Below are positions 33,896 to 42,278 of a stretch of DNA of 64,000 nt, piece by piece. Where the stretch lies: assembly GCF_002727125.1 (NCBI RefSeq), contig NZ_NHOA01000104.1:1-64000 (forward strand), written 5' to 3'. The translations under genes and the position numbers were made by a program. The DNA is from Halorubrum persicum. GTDB taxonomy: Archaea > Halobacteriota > Halobacteria > Halobacteriales > Haloferacaceae. The number at the start of each line of letters is the position of its first letter. Positions within the stretch are counted from its first letter, which is position 1. The notes beneath the pieces are model-generated. The model did not search any database. It saw only the letters and a program-made list of their open reading frames with translations, and was not told where the DNA came from.

Positions 33896-34921
33896 TCACT
33901 CCTCGGTCAGGTCGACGTAGGTGCGGCGAACGGTCACGGGAGTCACGTCGGCCACGTCGGCGGCCTCCTGCTGGGTGCACTCCGCGTCCAGCTCGCGGGC
34001 CGCGGTGTACAGACAGGCGGCGGCGACGCCGACCGGGTTGCGCCCGTTCGCGATCCCCTCCGCGACGGCGCGCTCCGCCAGCTCGCCCGCCCGGCGCTCC
34101 ACGTCGGCGTCGCAGTCGAGGTCGCTCGCGAACCGCGGCAGGTACTCGGCGGGGCCGGTCGGCGCGATCGGGAGCCCGAGCTCGCGGTTCATCGCGTCGA
34201 AGGCCGCCCGATGCTCGGCCTCCGTCGCCTTCGCTTCGGCGCAGATCTCCTCGACCGTGCGGGCCACGTCGGCGGTGCGGCAGGCGACGTACAGGCAGGC
34301 GGCCGCGAACCCCTCGAGCGACCGGCCGCGGAGCAGGCTCTCGGACTGCGCGGAGTCGAACAGCGTGCAGGCGGCGTCGCGAACGCTGTCGGGCAGCTCC
34401 AGGGCGCCGGTCAGCCGGCGGATCTCCGTGTAGGCGTACACCTTGTTGCGGTCGCGCTTCGTCGAGATCTGCGCCCGGTTGTGCTGGGTCCGCATCCGGG
34501 CGAGCCGCCGCCGCTTGCGCCCCTTGACCTTCGTCGACCGACCGATCTCCGTCGAGAGCCCGCGATCGTGGCGCGAGCGCGTCAGCGGAGCGCCGGTTCG
34601 CTTGGGGTTCGTGTCGTCGTCGTCGAACGACCGCCACTCGGGACCGTGGTCGATCCGGTCGGACTCGACGACGAGCCCGCAGTCGGTACAGACCCGCTCC
34701 GCGGCGTCGGCGCGCGTCCGACCGCCGCACTCGGGACACATCTCGCGAGCGGCGGTCTCGTCGCCGTCGGTGGTCTCGTCGCGGGCCGTCGCGGCGCGGT
34801 CGGCGGGTTCGTCCCGATCGACGGATTCGCCGCGGGTCGTCGTCGCGGCGCGGTCCGCGGTCGCGGTGTCGTCGGTCTCGGTGCGGGGCGAGCGGGTCCG
34901 GGTAGAGCGTGCCTCACTCAT
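33896..34921 (-). CDS. tfb: Transcription initiation factor TFB
   Basis: A 341-residue TFIIB homologue. After a low-complexity N-terminal arm of about 60 residues comes a zinc ribbon (MCPECGGRTR...CTDCGLV), the B-finger/linker region (GPEWRSFDDDDTNPKRTGAP) and two cyclin folds (EGFAAACLYVACRT and VGVAAACLYTAARE), ending in a helix-turn-helix (ADVTPVTVRRTYVDL). It recruits RNA polymerase to TBP-bound promoters. Haloarchaea have several TFBs. The ATG at 34921 is 29-36 bases after TTTAAGTA (34950-34957, minus strand). The long arm before the zinc ribbon is unusual for TFB. Confidence 0.94.
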   Translation of the reverse strand: MSEARSTRTRSPRTETDDTATADRAATTTRGESVDRDEPADRAATARDETTDGDETAAREMCPECGGRTRADAAERVCTDCGLVVESDRIDHGPEWRSFDDDDTNPKRTGAPLTRSRHDRGLSTEIGRSTKVKGRKRRRLARMRTQHNRAQISTKRDRNKVYAYTEIRRLTGALELPDSVRDAACTLFDSAQSESLLRGRSLEGFAAACLYVACRTADVARTVEEICAEAKATEAEHRAAFDAMNRELGLPIAPTGPAEYLPRFASDLDCDADVERRAGELAERAVAEGIANGRNPVGVAAACLYTAARELDAECTQQEAADVADVTPVTVRRTYVDLTEE

Positions 34922-35084
34922 CACACATCGAACTCGGGCCCGATGCCTTACTTAAACCCGGGAGAATTCGGGGCGGATCGACCGGAACGGCGCGCTCGAA
35001 CCGACCGGTAACCGTTCGGTGTTTTCCGAACCTATCCCGCCGCAGTACGGTGGTTTTAACCGCCCGTGCGAGGCATGGCTTCGC

Positions 35085-35612
35085 ATGACGCTGTCGGAGA
35101 TCGCGGACGGCCTCGAAGTGACCGCGAGCCAGCGCGACCGGGGCGTCGCCGTCGCGGACGACACGGAGACCCCGCTCTCCGATCGGCTCGCGGCGCACGC
35201 GGACGACCTCCCGTGCACGCCGGAGGCGACGGCGACGCTCGTCGACGCCTTCACCGCCGGGCGGAGCGTCGGCGACGCGGCCCGCGAGGCCGGCGTGTCG
35301 CCGATGACGGGCGCGAAGGCCCTCCACCGCTGCGGCGTCGAGGGCGTCTGTCCGCTCGCGCCGACTCGCCGAGACGTGGTCCGGGACTGGCTCGACGGCC
35401 GGATCGCGCGCAGCGAGGCGGTCGCGCTCGCCGGCGGCGACGAGGCGGACTTCGCGCTGGCGACGTACGTGGAGACGCACGACCCGCTGTCCGCAGTCGC
35501 CGAGGCGGTCGACGCCCACATCGCCGGCTCCGCCCCGCTCGGCGCCGGTTCCGCCGGAAGCGATGGCGACGCGCTAGGCGGGGCGCTCGGGTCGCCCGAC
35601 GGACTCCGCTGA
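35085..35612 (+). CDS. Haloarchaeal helix-turn-helix-like protein
   Basis: A 175-residue protein. The central part reads as a helix-turn-helix (TAGRSVGDAAREAGVSPMTG, followed by AKALHRCGVEGVCPL). The second half is acidic and helical (RRDVVRDWLDGRIARSEAVA, ATYVETHDPLSAVAEAVDAH). I recall similar haloarchaeal proteins without a name. A GGTTTTAAC box (35052-35060) 25-33 bases upstream supports the ATG at 35085. It is divergent from tfb and convergent with the ParA-like gene. A role in gene regulation is inference. Confidence 0.7.
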   Translation: MTLSEIADGLEVTASQRDRGVAVADDTETPLSDRLAAHADDLPCTPEATATLVDAFTAGRSVGDAAREAGVSPMTGAKALHRCGVEGVCPLAPTRRDVVRDWLDGRIARSEAVALAGGDEADFALATYVETHDPLSAVAEAVDAHIAGSAPLGAGSAGSDGDALGGALGSPDGLR

Positions 35613-35633
35613 GCGCCGGGCGTCCGCTCGCGA

Positions 35634-36431
35634 TCAGGGTGCCAGCCGATCGACCAGCCCCGGCTCCGCGAACTCGATCCCGACCGTCGCGTCGAAGGCG
35701 GCTTCGAACGCGTCCGCGACGGCGCGCGCGTACGCCCCGTCTCCGATCGACGCCGTCGGCGCGTCCGCGACCGCGGACGCGGTCGGCGGGAGGTGAACGT
35801 CTGCGTCGGCCTCGTCTCCACCTTCCGCGCTCTCCCCGTCGCCGTCCCGCACCACCGCGATCGACCGGTTTACCCCGGCGCCCACGTCGGCGACCCGACC
35901 GCGGAGCCGCTGGAGGGCGTCGCGGCCGTGGGTCGTCGCCGGGAACACCGCGGCCGTCCGGTCCGCGGCGGTCACTCCCGCGACCGCCTCGTTGGAGCCG
36001 ACGGGCGCGACGTCGACGATCACGGCGTCGTAGCTCGTCGCGGCCTCGTCGATCCGCCGCTCTAGCTTTCGGGCCGCCTCCGCGGTCTTCGCTCTCGCGA
36101 CGCGCTCGAATGGCGCGCGGGCCGGGATCGCGTCGGCGCGCCCCGGGAGATCCGGGGCGTCGGTTTCGGCTCTTTCGGCGTCTCCGCCGCCCCCGACGAT
36201 CGGGTACGTCGCCGCCGACAGCGACGCCCCGGTCTCGTCGGTGACGAGCGTCGTGAGGTCCGTTCCGATCCGCCCCGACACGTACTCCGAGAGCCCCTGC
36301 GTCGTGAACGCGGCGTCGACCACGGCCACGTCGCGGCCGTCGCGAGCGCCCAGCGCGGCCAGCTCGACGGCGGTTCGCGTCGTCCCCGCGCCGCCGGTCG
36401 CCCCGACGAGCGCGAGCGTTTTGGTGCGCAT
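35634..36431 (-). CDS. ParA/MinD-like protein lacking the Walker A lysines
   Basis: A 265-residue protein with the ParA/MinD fold. The N-terminal loop reads LVGATGGAGTTRTAVELAAL where active members have KGGxGKTT, so both the signature lysine and the phosphate-binding lysine are threonine. The second motif (DVAVVDAAFTTQGLSEYVSG) and the Walker B-like strand (YDAVIVDVAPVGSNEAVAG) are preserved. It probably does not hydrolyse ATP in the usual way and could be a regulatory or scaffold relative. An unusual acidic insertion is present near residues 75-95. It converges with the helix-turn-helix-like gene. Confidence 0.8.
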   Translation of the reverse strand: MRTKTLALVGATGGAGTTRTAVELAALGARDGRDVAVVDAAFTTQGLSEYVSGRIGTDLTTLVTDETGASLSAATYPIVGGGGDAERAETDAPDLPGRADAIPARAPFERVARAKTAEAARKLERRIDEAATSYDAVIVDVAPVGSNEAVAGVTAADRTAAVFPATTHGRDALQRLRGRVADVGAGVNRSIAVVRDGDGESAEGGDEADADVHLPPTASAVADAPTASIGDGAYARAVADAFEAAFDATVGIEFAEPGLVDRLAP

Positions 36432-36526
36432 GGCTCCGCTCGCCGAGGTCGATTGTTAAGGGCCGCGGATCGCCGCGCCGCGCCGCCGCAACGAATATAT
36501 CACGGATGTTTGTATGATACCGACGC

Positions 36527-37744
36527 ATGGTCGCTCTCGCAGACGGGAAGTGGCGCGCGCTCGTGCTCGTCGGCGTCGCGGAGCTGTTCGCGATGACGCT
36601 CTGGTTCAGCGGGACGGCCGTCGGGCCGGAGCTGGCCGCGGCGTGGGGGCTCTCCGCCGCCGAGACCGCCTGGCTAACCAACGCGGTCCAGCTCGGTTTC
36701 GTCGCGGGCGCCCTCGCCTCGGCGTCGCTGACGGTCGCCGACGTCGTTCCGCCGCGGTACCTGTTCGCCGGGTCCGCGATGCTCGGCGCGGCGGGGACGG
36801 CGGCGATCGCGGCGGTCGTCACCAGCGGGCTGCCGGCGATCGTCTTGCGCTTCCTCACGGGCGTCGCGCTCGCGGGCGTCTACCCGACGGGCATGAAAAT
36901 GATGGCGTCGTGGTTCGACGCCGGCCGAGGGCTGGCCATCGGCGTCCTGGTCGGTGCGCTGACGGTTGGGTCGGCCTCGCCGCACCTCATTCGAGCGGTC
37001 GGCGGGATCGGCCGGCCGGACACGGTCTTGTACGGGACGGCCGCGCTGGCGGCGCTCGGCGGCGTTCTCGTTCTCGCGTACGAGGACGGCCCGCACCAGC
37101 CGGAGACGGCGCCGTTCGATCCGGGCGCGGTCCGCCGGATCGTCACCGACCGCGGCGTCGTCCTCGCGAACGTCGGCTACTTCGGCCACATGTGGGAGCT
37201 GTACGCGGTCTGGACGTGGGTGCCCGTCTACCTCGCCGCGAGCTTCGAGGTCGGCGGCGTGGCCGAGGCCGACAGCCGCGCCGCGCTGCTTGCGTTCGCG
37301 ACCATCGCGATCGGCGGCGTCGGCGCGTGGCTGGCGGGGTCCGCGGCCGACCGCTGGGGCCGGTCCGCCGTCACCAGCCTGTCGATGGTCGTCTCGGGGA
37401 GCGCCTGTCTGGTCGCGGGCGTCGTCTTCGGCTCGTCGCCCCTCGTCGTCGTCCCGTTCGTCCTCGTTTGGGGCTTCTTCATCGTGGCCGACTCCGCGCA
37501 GTTCTCCGCCGCCGTCTCGGAACTCGCCGACGAGAGCTACGTCGGCTCCGCGCTGACGCTCCAGACCGCCGTCGGCTTCCTTATCACTATCGCCTCGATC
37601 CAACTGGTCCCCGTCGTGCGGGACGCCGCCGGCTGGCAGTGGGCGTTCGCCCCGCTCGTCCTCGGGCCGCTCGTGGGCACCGGGGCGATGCTGTGGCTCC
37701 GCACGCTCCCGGAGGCCGACCGGCTGGCGGGCGGGCAGGGCTGA
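36527..37744 (+). CDS. Major facilitator superfamily transporter
   Basis: A 405-residue membrane protein with 12 hydrophobic segments. The first loop region contains TAWLTNAVQLGFVAGALASA, and the loop between helices 4 and 5 has RFLTGVALAGVYPTGMKMMA, common in MFS carriers of the CynX/OxlT type. The central loop is short. AATATATC (36494-36501) lies 26-33 bases before the ATG. Substrate unknown; the neighbours give no hint. Confidence 0.9.
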   Translation: MVALADGKWRALVLVGVAELFAMTLWFSGTAVGPELAAAWGLSAAETAWLTNAVQLGFVAGALASASLTVADVVPPRYLFAGSAMLGAAGTAAIAAVVTSGLPAIVLRFLTGVALAGVYPTGMKMMASWFDAGRGLAIGVLVGALTVGSASPHLIRAVGGIGRPDTVLYGTAALAALGGVLVLAYEDGPHQPETAPFDPGAVRRIVTDRGVVLANVGYFGHMWELYAVWTWVPVYLAASFEVGGVAEADSRAALLAFATIAIGGVGAWLAGSAADRWGRSAVTSLSMVVSGSACLVAGVVFGSSPLVVVPFVLVWGFFIVADSAQFSAAVSELADESYVGSALTLQTAVGFLITIASIQLVPVVRDAAGWQWAFAPLVLGPLVGTGAMLWLRTLPEADRLAGGQG

Positions 37745-37792
37745 CGGGTCTTCACCCCTCTCCGTCCACGAGCGACCGCTCGGACCGGCCGT

Positions 37793-38224
37793 TCAGCCGT
37801 CTATCGCGGCGGCCACGGTCTTGCCGACCTCGTCCAGCTCGTCGTCTGAGAGGTCCGGTCGCTCGCCGCCGACGGCGTGGAGGGGCGCGCCGCCGTCCCC
37901 CTCGAACCGGGGAATGATGTGGGCGTGGACGTGGGGGACCTCCTGTCCGGCCGCCTCGCCGTCGTTGATCCCGACGTTGGCGCCGTCGGCGTCGACCGCG
38001 GCCTGCACCCGCGGGGTGAGCTCGGTCACCGCCGCGAACAGCTCGCTCGCGAGCTCGCTCGCGAGGTCGCCGACGTGTTGCGCGTGGGACTTCGGGATCA
38101 CGAGCGTGTGGCCGCGAGCGAGCGGGTTGGCGTCGAGAAACGCCAGCACGTCGCCGGTCTCGTAGACGGTTCGAGCCGGGATGTCGCCGTCGACGATCGA
38201 ACAGAAGATGCAGTCTGCGGACAT
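37793..38224 (-). CDS. HIT-family nucleotide-binding protein
   Basis: A 143-residue histidine-triad protein. The triad is HVHAHII. The N-terminal CIFCSIVDGDIPARTVYETG includes the C-x2-C pair seen in HinT-like members, and RGHTLVIPKSHAQHVGDL is typical. Such proteins hydrolyse nucleoside phosphoramidates or dinucleotides. The ATG at 38224 is the start, since upstream in-frame sequence is not conserved in type. It is 73 bases downstream of the rnz start region and in the opposite sense order (rnz ends at 38298), so it may be read through from rnz. Confidence 0.92.
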   Translation of the reverse strand: MSADCIFCSIVDGDIPARTVYETGDVLAFLDANPLARGHTLVIPKSHAQHVGDLASELASELFAAVTELTPRVQAAVDADGANVGINDGEAAGQEVPHVHAHIIPRFEGDGGAPLHAVGGERPDLSDDELDEVGKTVAAAIDG

Positions 38225-38297
38225 ACGCGTGGAGTCGTCGCGGCGACCCATCAAGGTTTCCCGGGGGCGGTCGCTCCGCGTCCCGCTTCGACCGGTC

Positions 38298-39230
38298 CTA
38301 CTCGTCCGCGTCGGGGAACGGCACCTCGATCAGGTCGCCGTCGTCGGGGAGGAGGCACTCTCCGCTGAACGCCTCCCGCGCCTCGCGGCGGATCGGCGAG
38401 GCGTCCGCGGCGTACCGCGAGGAGATGTGGACCAGTGCGAGCCGCTTCGCGTCGGCGCGCTCCGCGATCGACCCCGCCTCTCGACCGGTCGAGTGCGCGG
38501 TGTCGCGGGCGCGGTCCGCCATGGCGTCGGAGAAGGTGGCGTCGTGGACGAGCAGGTCGGCGTCCGCCGCGACCGCGGCGGTCTCCTCCCGCGGACGGGT
38601 GTCGGCGGTGTAGACGAACTTTCGACCGGGCCGCGGCGGTCCCACCACCTGATCGGGCTCGACGACCGAGCCGTCCTCGGCCTCGACCGACTCGCCGGCG
38701 TGAAGCCGCCCGAACTTCGGGCCGACGGGGACCCCGAGCTCCTCGGCCCTCGGGCGATCGAACCGGCCGGGGCGGTCGTCTTCCTCCAGGACGTACCCCT
38801 GTGATTTGGTCCGGTGGGCCGTCTCGAACGCCCGGACCTCGTAGCCGTCGGCGTCGAGCGCGACCTCGCCGGGTGCGACCTCGTCGATCTGGATCCGGAA
38901 CGCGGGGTCGTGGCCGACCGCGTGGACGAGGTCGTGGAGGTCGCCGGCGGTTCCCGGCGGGCAGTGGATCGTCAGGGGGGCCGCCCGGTCGTTGAAGCCG
39001 AGCGTCTGGACCAACCCCGGGATCCCGAGGACGTGATCGCCGTGGAGATGCGAGACGAACAGGTGGTCGATCCCGAACCCGGTTCCGTGCTGCATCATGC
39101 CGCGCTGGGTGCCCTCTCCGCAGTCGAACAGCAGGCGGTCGCCCTCGCGGTTGACGAACAGTGCGCTCGGCGCGCGCTCGGTGGTGGGGACGGCGCCGCC
39201 CGTCCCGAGGAAGGTGACGCGAAGGGACAT
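38298..39230 (-). CDS. rnz: Ribonuclease Z (tRNA 3' endonuclease)
   Basis: A 310-residue beta-lactamase-fold enzyme. It starts MSLRVTFLGTGGAVPTTERA. The metal motif is SHLHGDHVLGIPGL, and further conserved parts are FDCGEGTQRGMM, AFETAHRTKSQGYVLEE, VYTADTRPR, LLVHDATFSD, and the HISSRY end. It cuts the 3' trailer from pre-tRNAs, which is needed here because neither tRNA in the window encodes CCA. The length is that of the short tRNase Z form. GGTTTACAAAT (minus strand, 39250-39260) is a likely promoter. Confidence 0.96.
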   Translation of the reverse strand: MSLRVTFLGTGGAVPTTERAPSALFVNREGDRLLFDCGEGTQRGMMQHGTGFGIDHLFVSHLHGDHVLGIPGLVQTLGFNDRAAPLTIHCPPGTAGDLHDLVHAVGHDPAFRIQIDEVAPGEVALDADGYEVRAFETAHRTKSQGYVLEEDDRPGRFDRPRAEELGVPVGPKFGRLHAGESVEAEDGSVVEPDQVVGPPRPGRKFVYTADTRPREETAAVAADADLLVHDATFSDAMADRARDTAHSTGREAGSIAERADAKRLALVHISSRYAADASPIRREAREAFSGECLLPDDGDLIEVPFPDADE

Positions 39231-39304
39231 ACACGGGTATCGGAGCGGCATTTGTAAACCGGTATCGATGACGGCGCCGCCGCGGCTGGCGGCGACACCG
39301 ACAT

Positions 39305-39649
39305 GTGTCCGCCGTCCCGAACGGGACCGTGCACGACTCGATCGCTGCGCTGGTCGGACAGGAGGGGTGGCGCGCCGAGGGCGACGCGGCCCGCGTTCAC
39401 TACGACGGCGGGGGAGACCGGTACGCGGTGGAGTTCTACGCCGACGCCGAGCGCGTCCTCTACTGGACGGTCCCGCCCGTGGAACCGGACGCGGCCGCCG
39501 ACGCCGCCGACTCGATCGACCCCGCCGCGAGCGCCGCCACGGCCGCTCCCGTTCCCCGTGAGCAGATCCCGGACCCCCTCCGGCGGCGCATCCGCGAGGA
39601 CCTCGACGCCGCCGGCGTCGACCCCGATCTGGAGCGCCGCGAGATCTGA
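39305..39649 (+). CDS. Small haloarchaeal protein of unknown function
   Basis: A 114-residue protein starting at a GTG. The sequence MSAVPNGTVHDSIAALVGQE is followed by beta-like segments (WRAEGDAARVHYDGGGDRYA, VEFYADAERVLYWTVPPVEP) and a helical, acidic C-terminus (RRRIREDLDAAGVDPDLERR). No motif or family recognised with confidence. A second in-frame GTG (39329) is an alternative start. It is divergent from rnz with a 74-base gap. Confidence 0.65.
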   Translation: MSAVPNGTVHDSIAALVGQEGWRAEGDAARVHYDGGGDRYAVEFYADAERVLYWTVPPVEPDAAADAADSIDPAASAATAAPVPREQIPDPLRRRIREDLDAAGVDPDLERREI

Positions 39650-39803
39650 TCTCGCGTTCGGTCTCGGCTCCCGTCTCGCTCCGTCTCCCCGCTCCGCGCT
39701 GATCCGCCGATCGCCCGTTTCGGCGGCCATTACCGGAGATTTCCGCCGATGTATCTCGCTTCGAAGGAAACGTATTTGCGGCGCGATACGATAGGAAACG
39801 GTA

Positions 39804-41750
39804 ATGAGTAGTGCCGAGTGGGAGGAAGACGACCCCTTCGAGGAACAGCGGGACAAGATCGAGAACCCGATGAAACGGCTGTTCCTCGCGTACGGTCGCG
39901 ACTACCTCCCGCAGGTGACCGTCGGCATCTTCGCCAGCGTCTTCGCGCGACTCCTCGACCTCCTTCCGCCGCTGATGCTCGGGATCGCCATCGACGCCGT
40001 GTTCTACGAGGACGCCGTCTTCAGCGAGCAGATCCCGCTCGTCGTCCTCCCGGACGTGTGGCTCCCGACCGGACAGGAGGCGCAGTTCTGGTTCACCATC
40101 GCCGTCATCGGCGGCGCGTTCGGGACCGGGGCCGCGTTCCACTGGGTCCGCAACTGGGGGTTCAACGCCTTCGCGCAGAACATCCAGCACGACGTTCGGA
40201 CCGACACCTACGACAAGATGCAGCGGCTCAACATGGAGTTCTTCTCCGACAAGCAGACGGGGGAGATGATGTCGATCCTCTCGAACGACGTGAACCGCCT
40301 CGAACGGTTCTTAAACGACGGGATGAACTCGCTGTTCCGCCTCTCCGTGATGGTCGTCGGCATCGGCGTCCTCCTCTTCTGGATCAACTGGCAGCTCGCG
40401 CTGGTCGCGCTCCTCCCGGTCCCCATCATCGGCGGGTTCACCTACCTGTTCATCAGGATCATTCAGCCGAAGTACGCCGAGGTGCGCTCGTCGGTCGGGA
40501 CGATGAACTCCCGGCTCGAGAACAACCTCGGCGGCATCCAGGTGATCAAGTCGTCGAACACGGAGCCGTACGAGTCCGACCGCGTCGACGACGTGTCGAT
40601 GGACTACTTCGACGCCAACTGGGACGCGATCACGACCCGGATCAAGTTCTTCCCCGCGCTCCGCGTGCTCGCCGGCATCGGCTTCGTGCTCACGTTCGTG
40701 ATCGGCGGTCTCTGGGTGTTTCAGGAGACGCCGCCGGGGCCGTTCACCGGCGACCTCTCGGTCGGGATGTTCGTCGTGTTCATCCTCTACACCCAGCGGT
40801 TCATCTGGCCGATGGCGCAGTTCGGGCAGATCATCAACATGTACCAGCGCGCCCGCGCCTCGTCCGCGCGGATCTTCGGGCTGATGGACGAGCCGTCGCG
40901 GCTCGCCGAGGACCCGGACGCCGAGGACCTGACCGTCGACGACGGCGACGTGGTCTACGACGGCGTCAGCTTCGGGTACGACGACGAGACCATCGTCTCC
41001 GACATCGACTTCGCGGTCGACGGCGGCGACACGCTCGCGCTCGTGGGGCCGACCGGCGCCGGGAAGTCCACCGTGCTCAAGCTGCTGCTCCGGATGTACG
41101 ACGTCGACGAGGGCTCCATTCGGATCGACGGGCAGGACGTGCGCGACGTGACGCTCAAGTCGCTCCGTCGGTCGATCGGGTACGTCGGGCAGTCGTCGTA
41201 CCTGTTCTACGGGACCGTCCGCGAGAACATCACGTACGGCACCTTCGAGGCGAGCGACGAGGAGGTCCGCGAGGCCGCGAAGGCGGCCGAGGCCCACGAG
41301 TTCATCGAGAACCTCCCGGACGGCTACGACACGATGGTCGGCGAACGCGGCGTGAAGCTCTCCGGCGGTCAGCGCCAGCGCGTCACCATCGCGCGAGCCG
41401 TCCTGAAGGACCCCGACGTCCTCATCCTCGACGAGGCGACCTCGGACGTGGACACCGAGACTGAGATGCTGATCCAGCGATCGCTCGACCGGCTCACGGC
41501 CGACCGAACCACGTTCGCCATCGCGCACCGGCTCTCGACGATCAAGGACGCCGACACCATCCTCGTGTTGGAGGGCGGTGAGATCGTCGAGCGCGGCAGC
41601 CACGACGAGCTGTTGGACAACGACGGGCTGTACGCGCACCTCTGGGGGGTGCAGGCCGGCGAGATCGACGAGCTCCCCCAGGAGTTCATCGACCGCGCGC
41701 AGGAGCGCACCGCGCGTCTGGTCGAGGACGCCGAGAGCGACGACGACTGA
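39804..41750 (+). CDS. ABC exporter, fused membrane and ATPase domains
   Basis: A 648-residue half-transporter of the MsbA/MdlB type. The membrane domain (about 30-350) has six segments with QHDVRTDTYDKMQRLNMEFF and QTGEMMSILSNDVNRLERFL. The ATPase domain has Walker A LVGPTGAGKST, Q-loop YVGQSSYLF, signature LSGGQRQRVTIARAV, Walker B LILDEATSDVD and H-loop IAHRLSTI. It ends in an acidic tail. It should act as a homodimer exporting lipids, drugs or peptides. It is monocistronic with a CGTATTTGCG box 24-33 bases upstream. Confidence 0.94.
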   Translation: MSSAEWEEDDPFEEQRDKIENPMKRLFLAYGRDYLPQVTVGIFASVFARLLDLLPPLMLGIAIDAVFYEDAVFSEQIPLVVLPDVWLPTGQEAQFWFTIAVIGGAFGTGAAFHWVRNWGFNAFAQNIQHDVRTDTYDKMQRLNMEFFSDKQTGEMMSILSNDVNRLERFLNDGMNSLFRLSVMVVGIGVLLFWINWQLALVALLPVPIIGGFTYLFIRIIQPKYAEVRSSVGTMNSRLENNLGGIQVIKSSNTEPYESDRVDDVSMDYFDANWDAITTRIKFFPALRVLAGIGFVLTFVIGGLWVFQETPPGPFTGDLSVGMFVVFILYTQRFIWPMAQFGQIINMYQRARASSARIFGLMDEPSRLAEDPDAEDLTVDDGDVVYDGVSFGYDDETIVSDIDFAVDGGDTLALVGPTGAGKSTVLKLLLRMYDVDEGSIRIDGQDVRDVTLKSLRRSIGYVGQSSYLFYGTVRENITYGTFEASDEEVREAAKAAEAHEFIENLPDGYDTMVGERGVKLSGGQRQRVTIARAVLKDPDVLILDEATSDVDTETEMLIQRSLDRLTADRTTFAIAHRLSTIKDADTILVLEGGEIVERGSHDELLDNDGLYAHLWGVQAGEIDELPQEFIDRAQERTARLVEDAESDDD

Positions 41751-41780
41751 GGTCGCGGCTCCTCACCCGCCCACCGATTC

Positions 41781-42122
41781 TCACTCCGACAGCCGGCTCC
41801 AGTCGCCGGCGCGATCGATCTCGGGATCGTCGCGCTCGTCGCGCTCCGCCGGGTCGCCGTGATATCCGATCACCGCCTCGTCGTCGAGCCCACTGAGGAT
41901 CGCGTCTCGGACCTCCCACGGCTCGGCGAACGTCGTCGCGTCGCACGACTGGAGCGCCGCCTCCAGCCGCCGCTCGCCCGCCGCGGTCGCCAGCTCGAAC
42001 CCCCCGTACTGCTCGATCAGTTCACCGGTCGTCACCGGGTACCGGTGTTCGCGGAGCGCTCGTTTCAACGGCCCGAACGTCACCCCGTACGCCCGCGCTT
42101 GGTCTTCGTTGTCGTTGCTCAT
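41781..42122 (-). CDS. DUF5789-like small protein
   Basis: A 113-residue acidic protein starting MSNDNEDQARAYGVTFGPLK. The core (RALREHRYPVTTGELIEQYG, then GFELATAAGERRLEAALQ) is what I recall of the haloarchaeal DUF5789 family, which resembles the small DUF2795 fold. The rest is charged. GAATTAATCC (42142-42151, minus strand) lies 20-29 bases upstream. It converges with the ABC exporter gene. No known function. Confidence 0.75.
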   Translation of the reverse strand: MSNDNEDQARAYGVTFGPLKRALREHRYPVTTGELIEQYGGFELATAAGERRLEAALQSCDATTFAEPWEVRDAILSGLDDEAVIGYHGDPAERDERDDPEIDRAGDWSRLSE

Positions 42123-42215
42123 GGTTCGTCCATCATCCCCCGTCGGATTAATTCTCCCGCCCGAACGCGCCACACCGTGGTCGACCGAGCCGTTGGGCCC
42201 GCCTCACGGCCCGAC

Positions 42216-42257
42216 GCGGACCGTCGCCTGTACGGCGCGGACCGTCGCCTATACGGC
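42216..42257. repeat. 21-bp tandem duplication carrying a TATA-like element
   Basis: Two adjacent 21-base copies (42216-42236 and 42237-42257) that differ at one base (TGTACGG versus TATACGG). The second copy contributes a TATA-like CTATACGG at 42249-42256, 23-30 bases before the creatininase-family start codon. The change from TGTACGG to TATACGG may have created the promoter. Confidence 0.75.
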
Positions 42258-42278
42258 GCGTCCCGTCGAGGGGACGGT

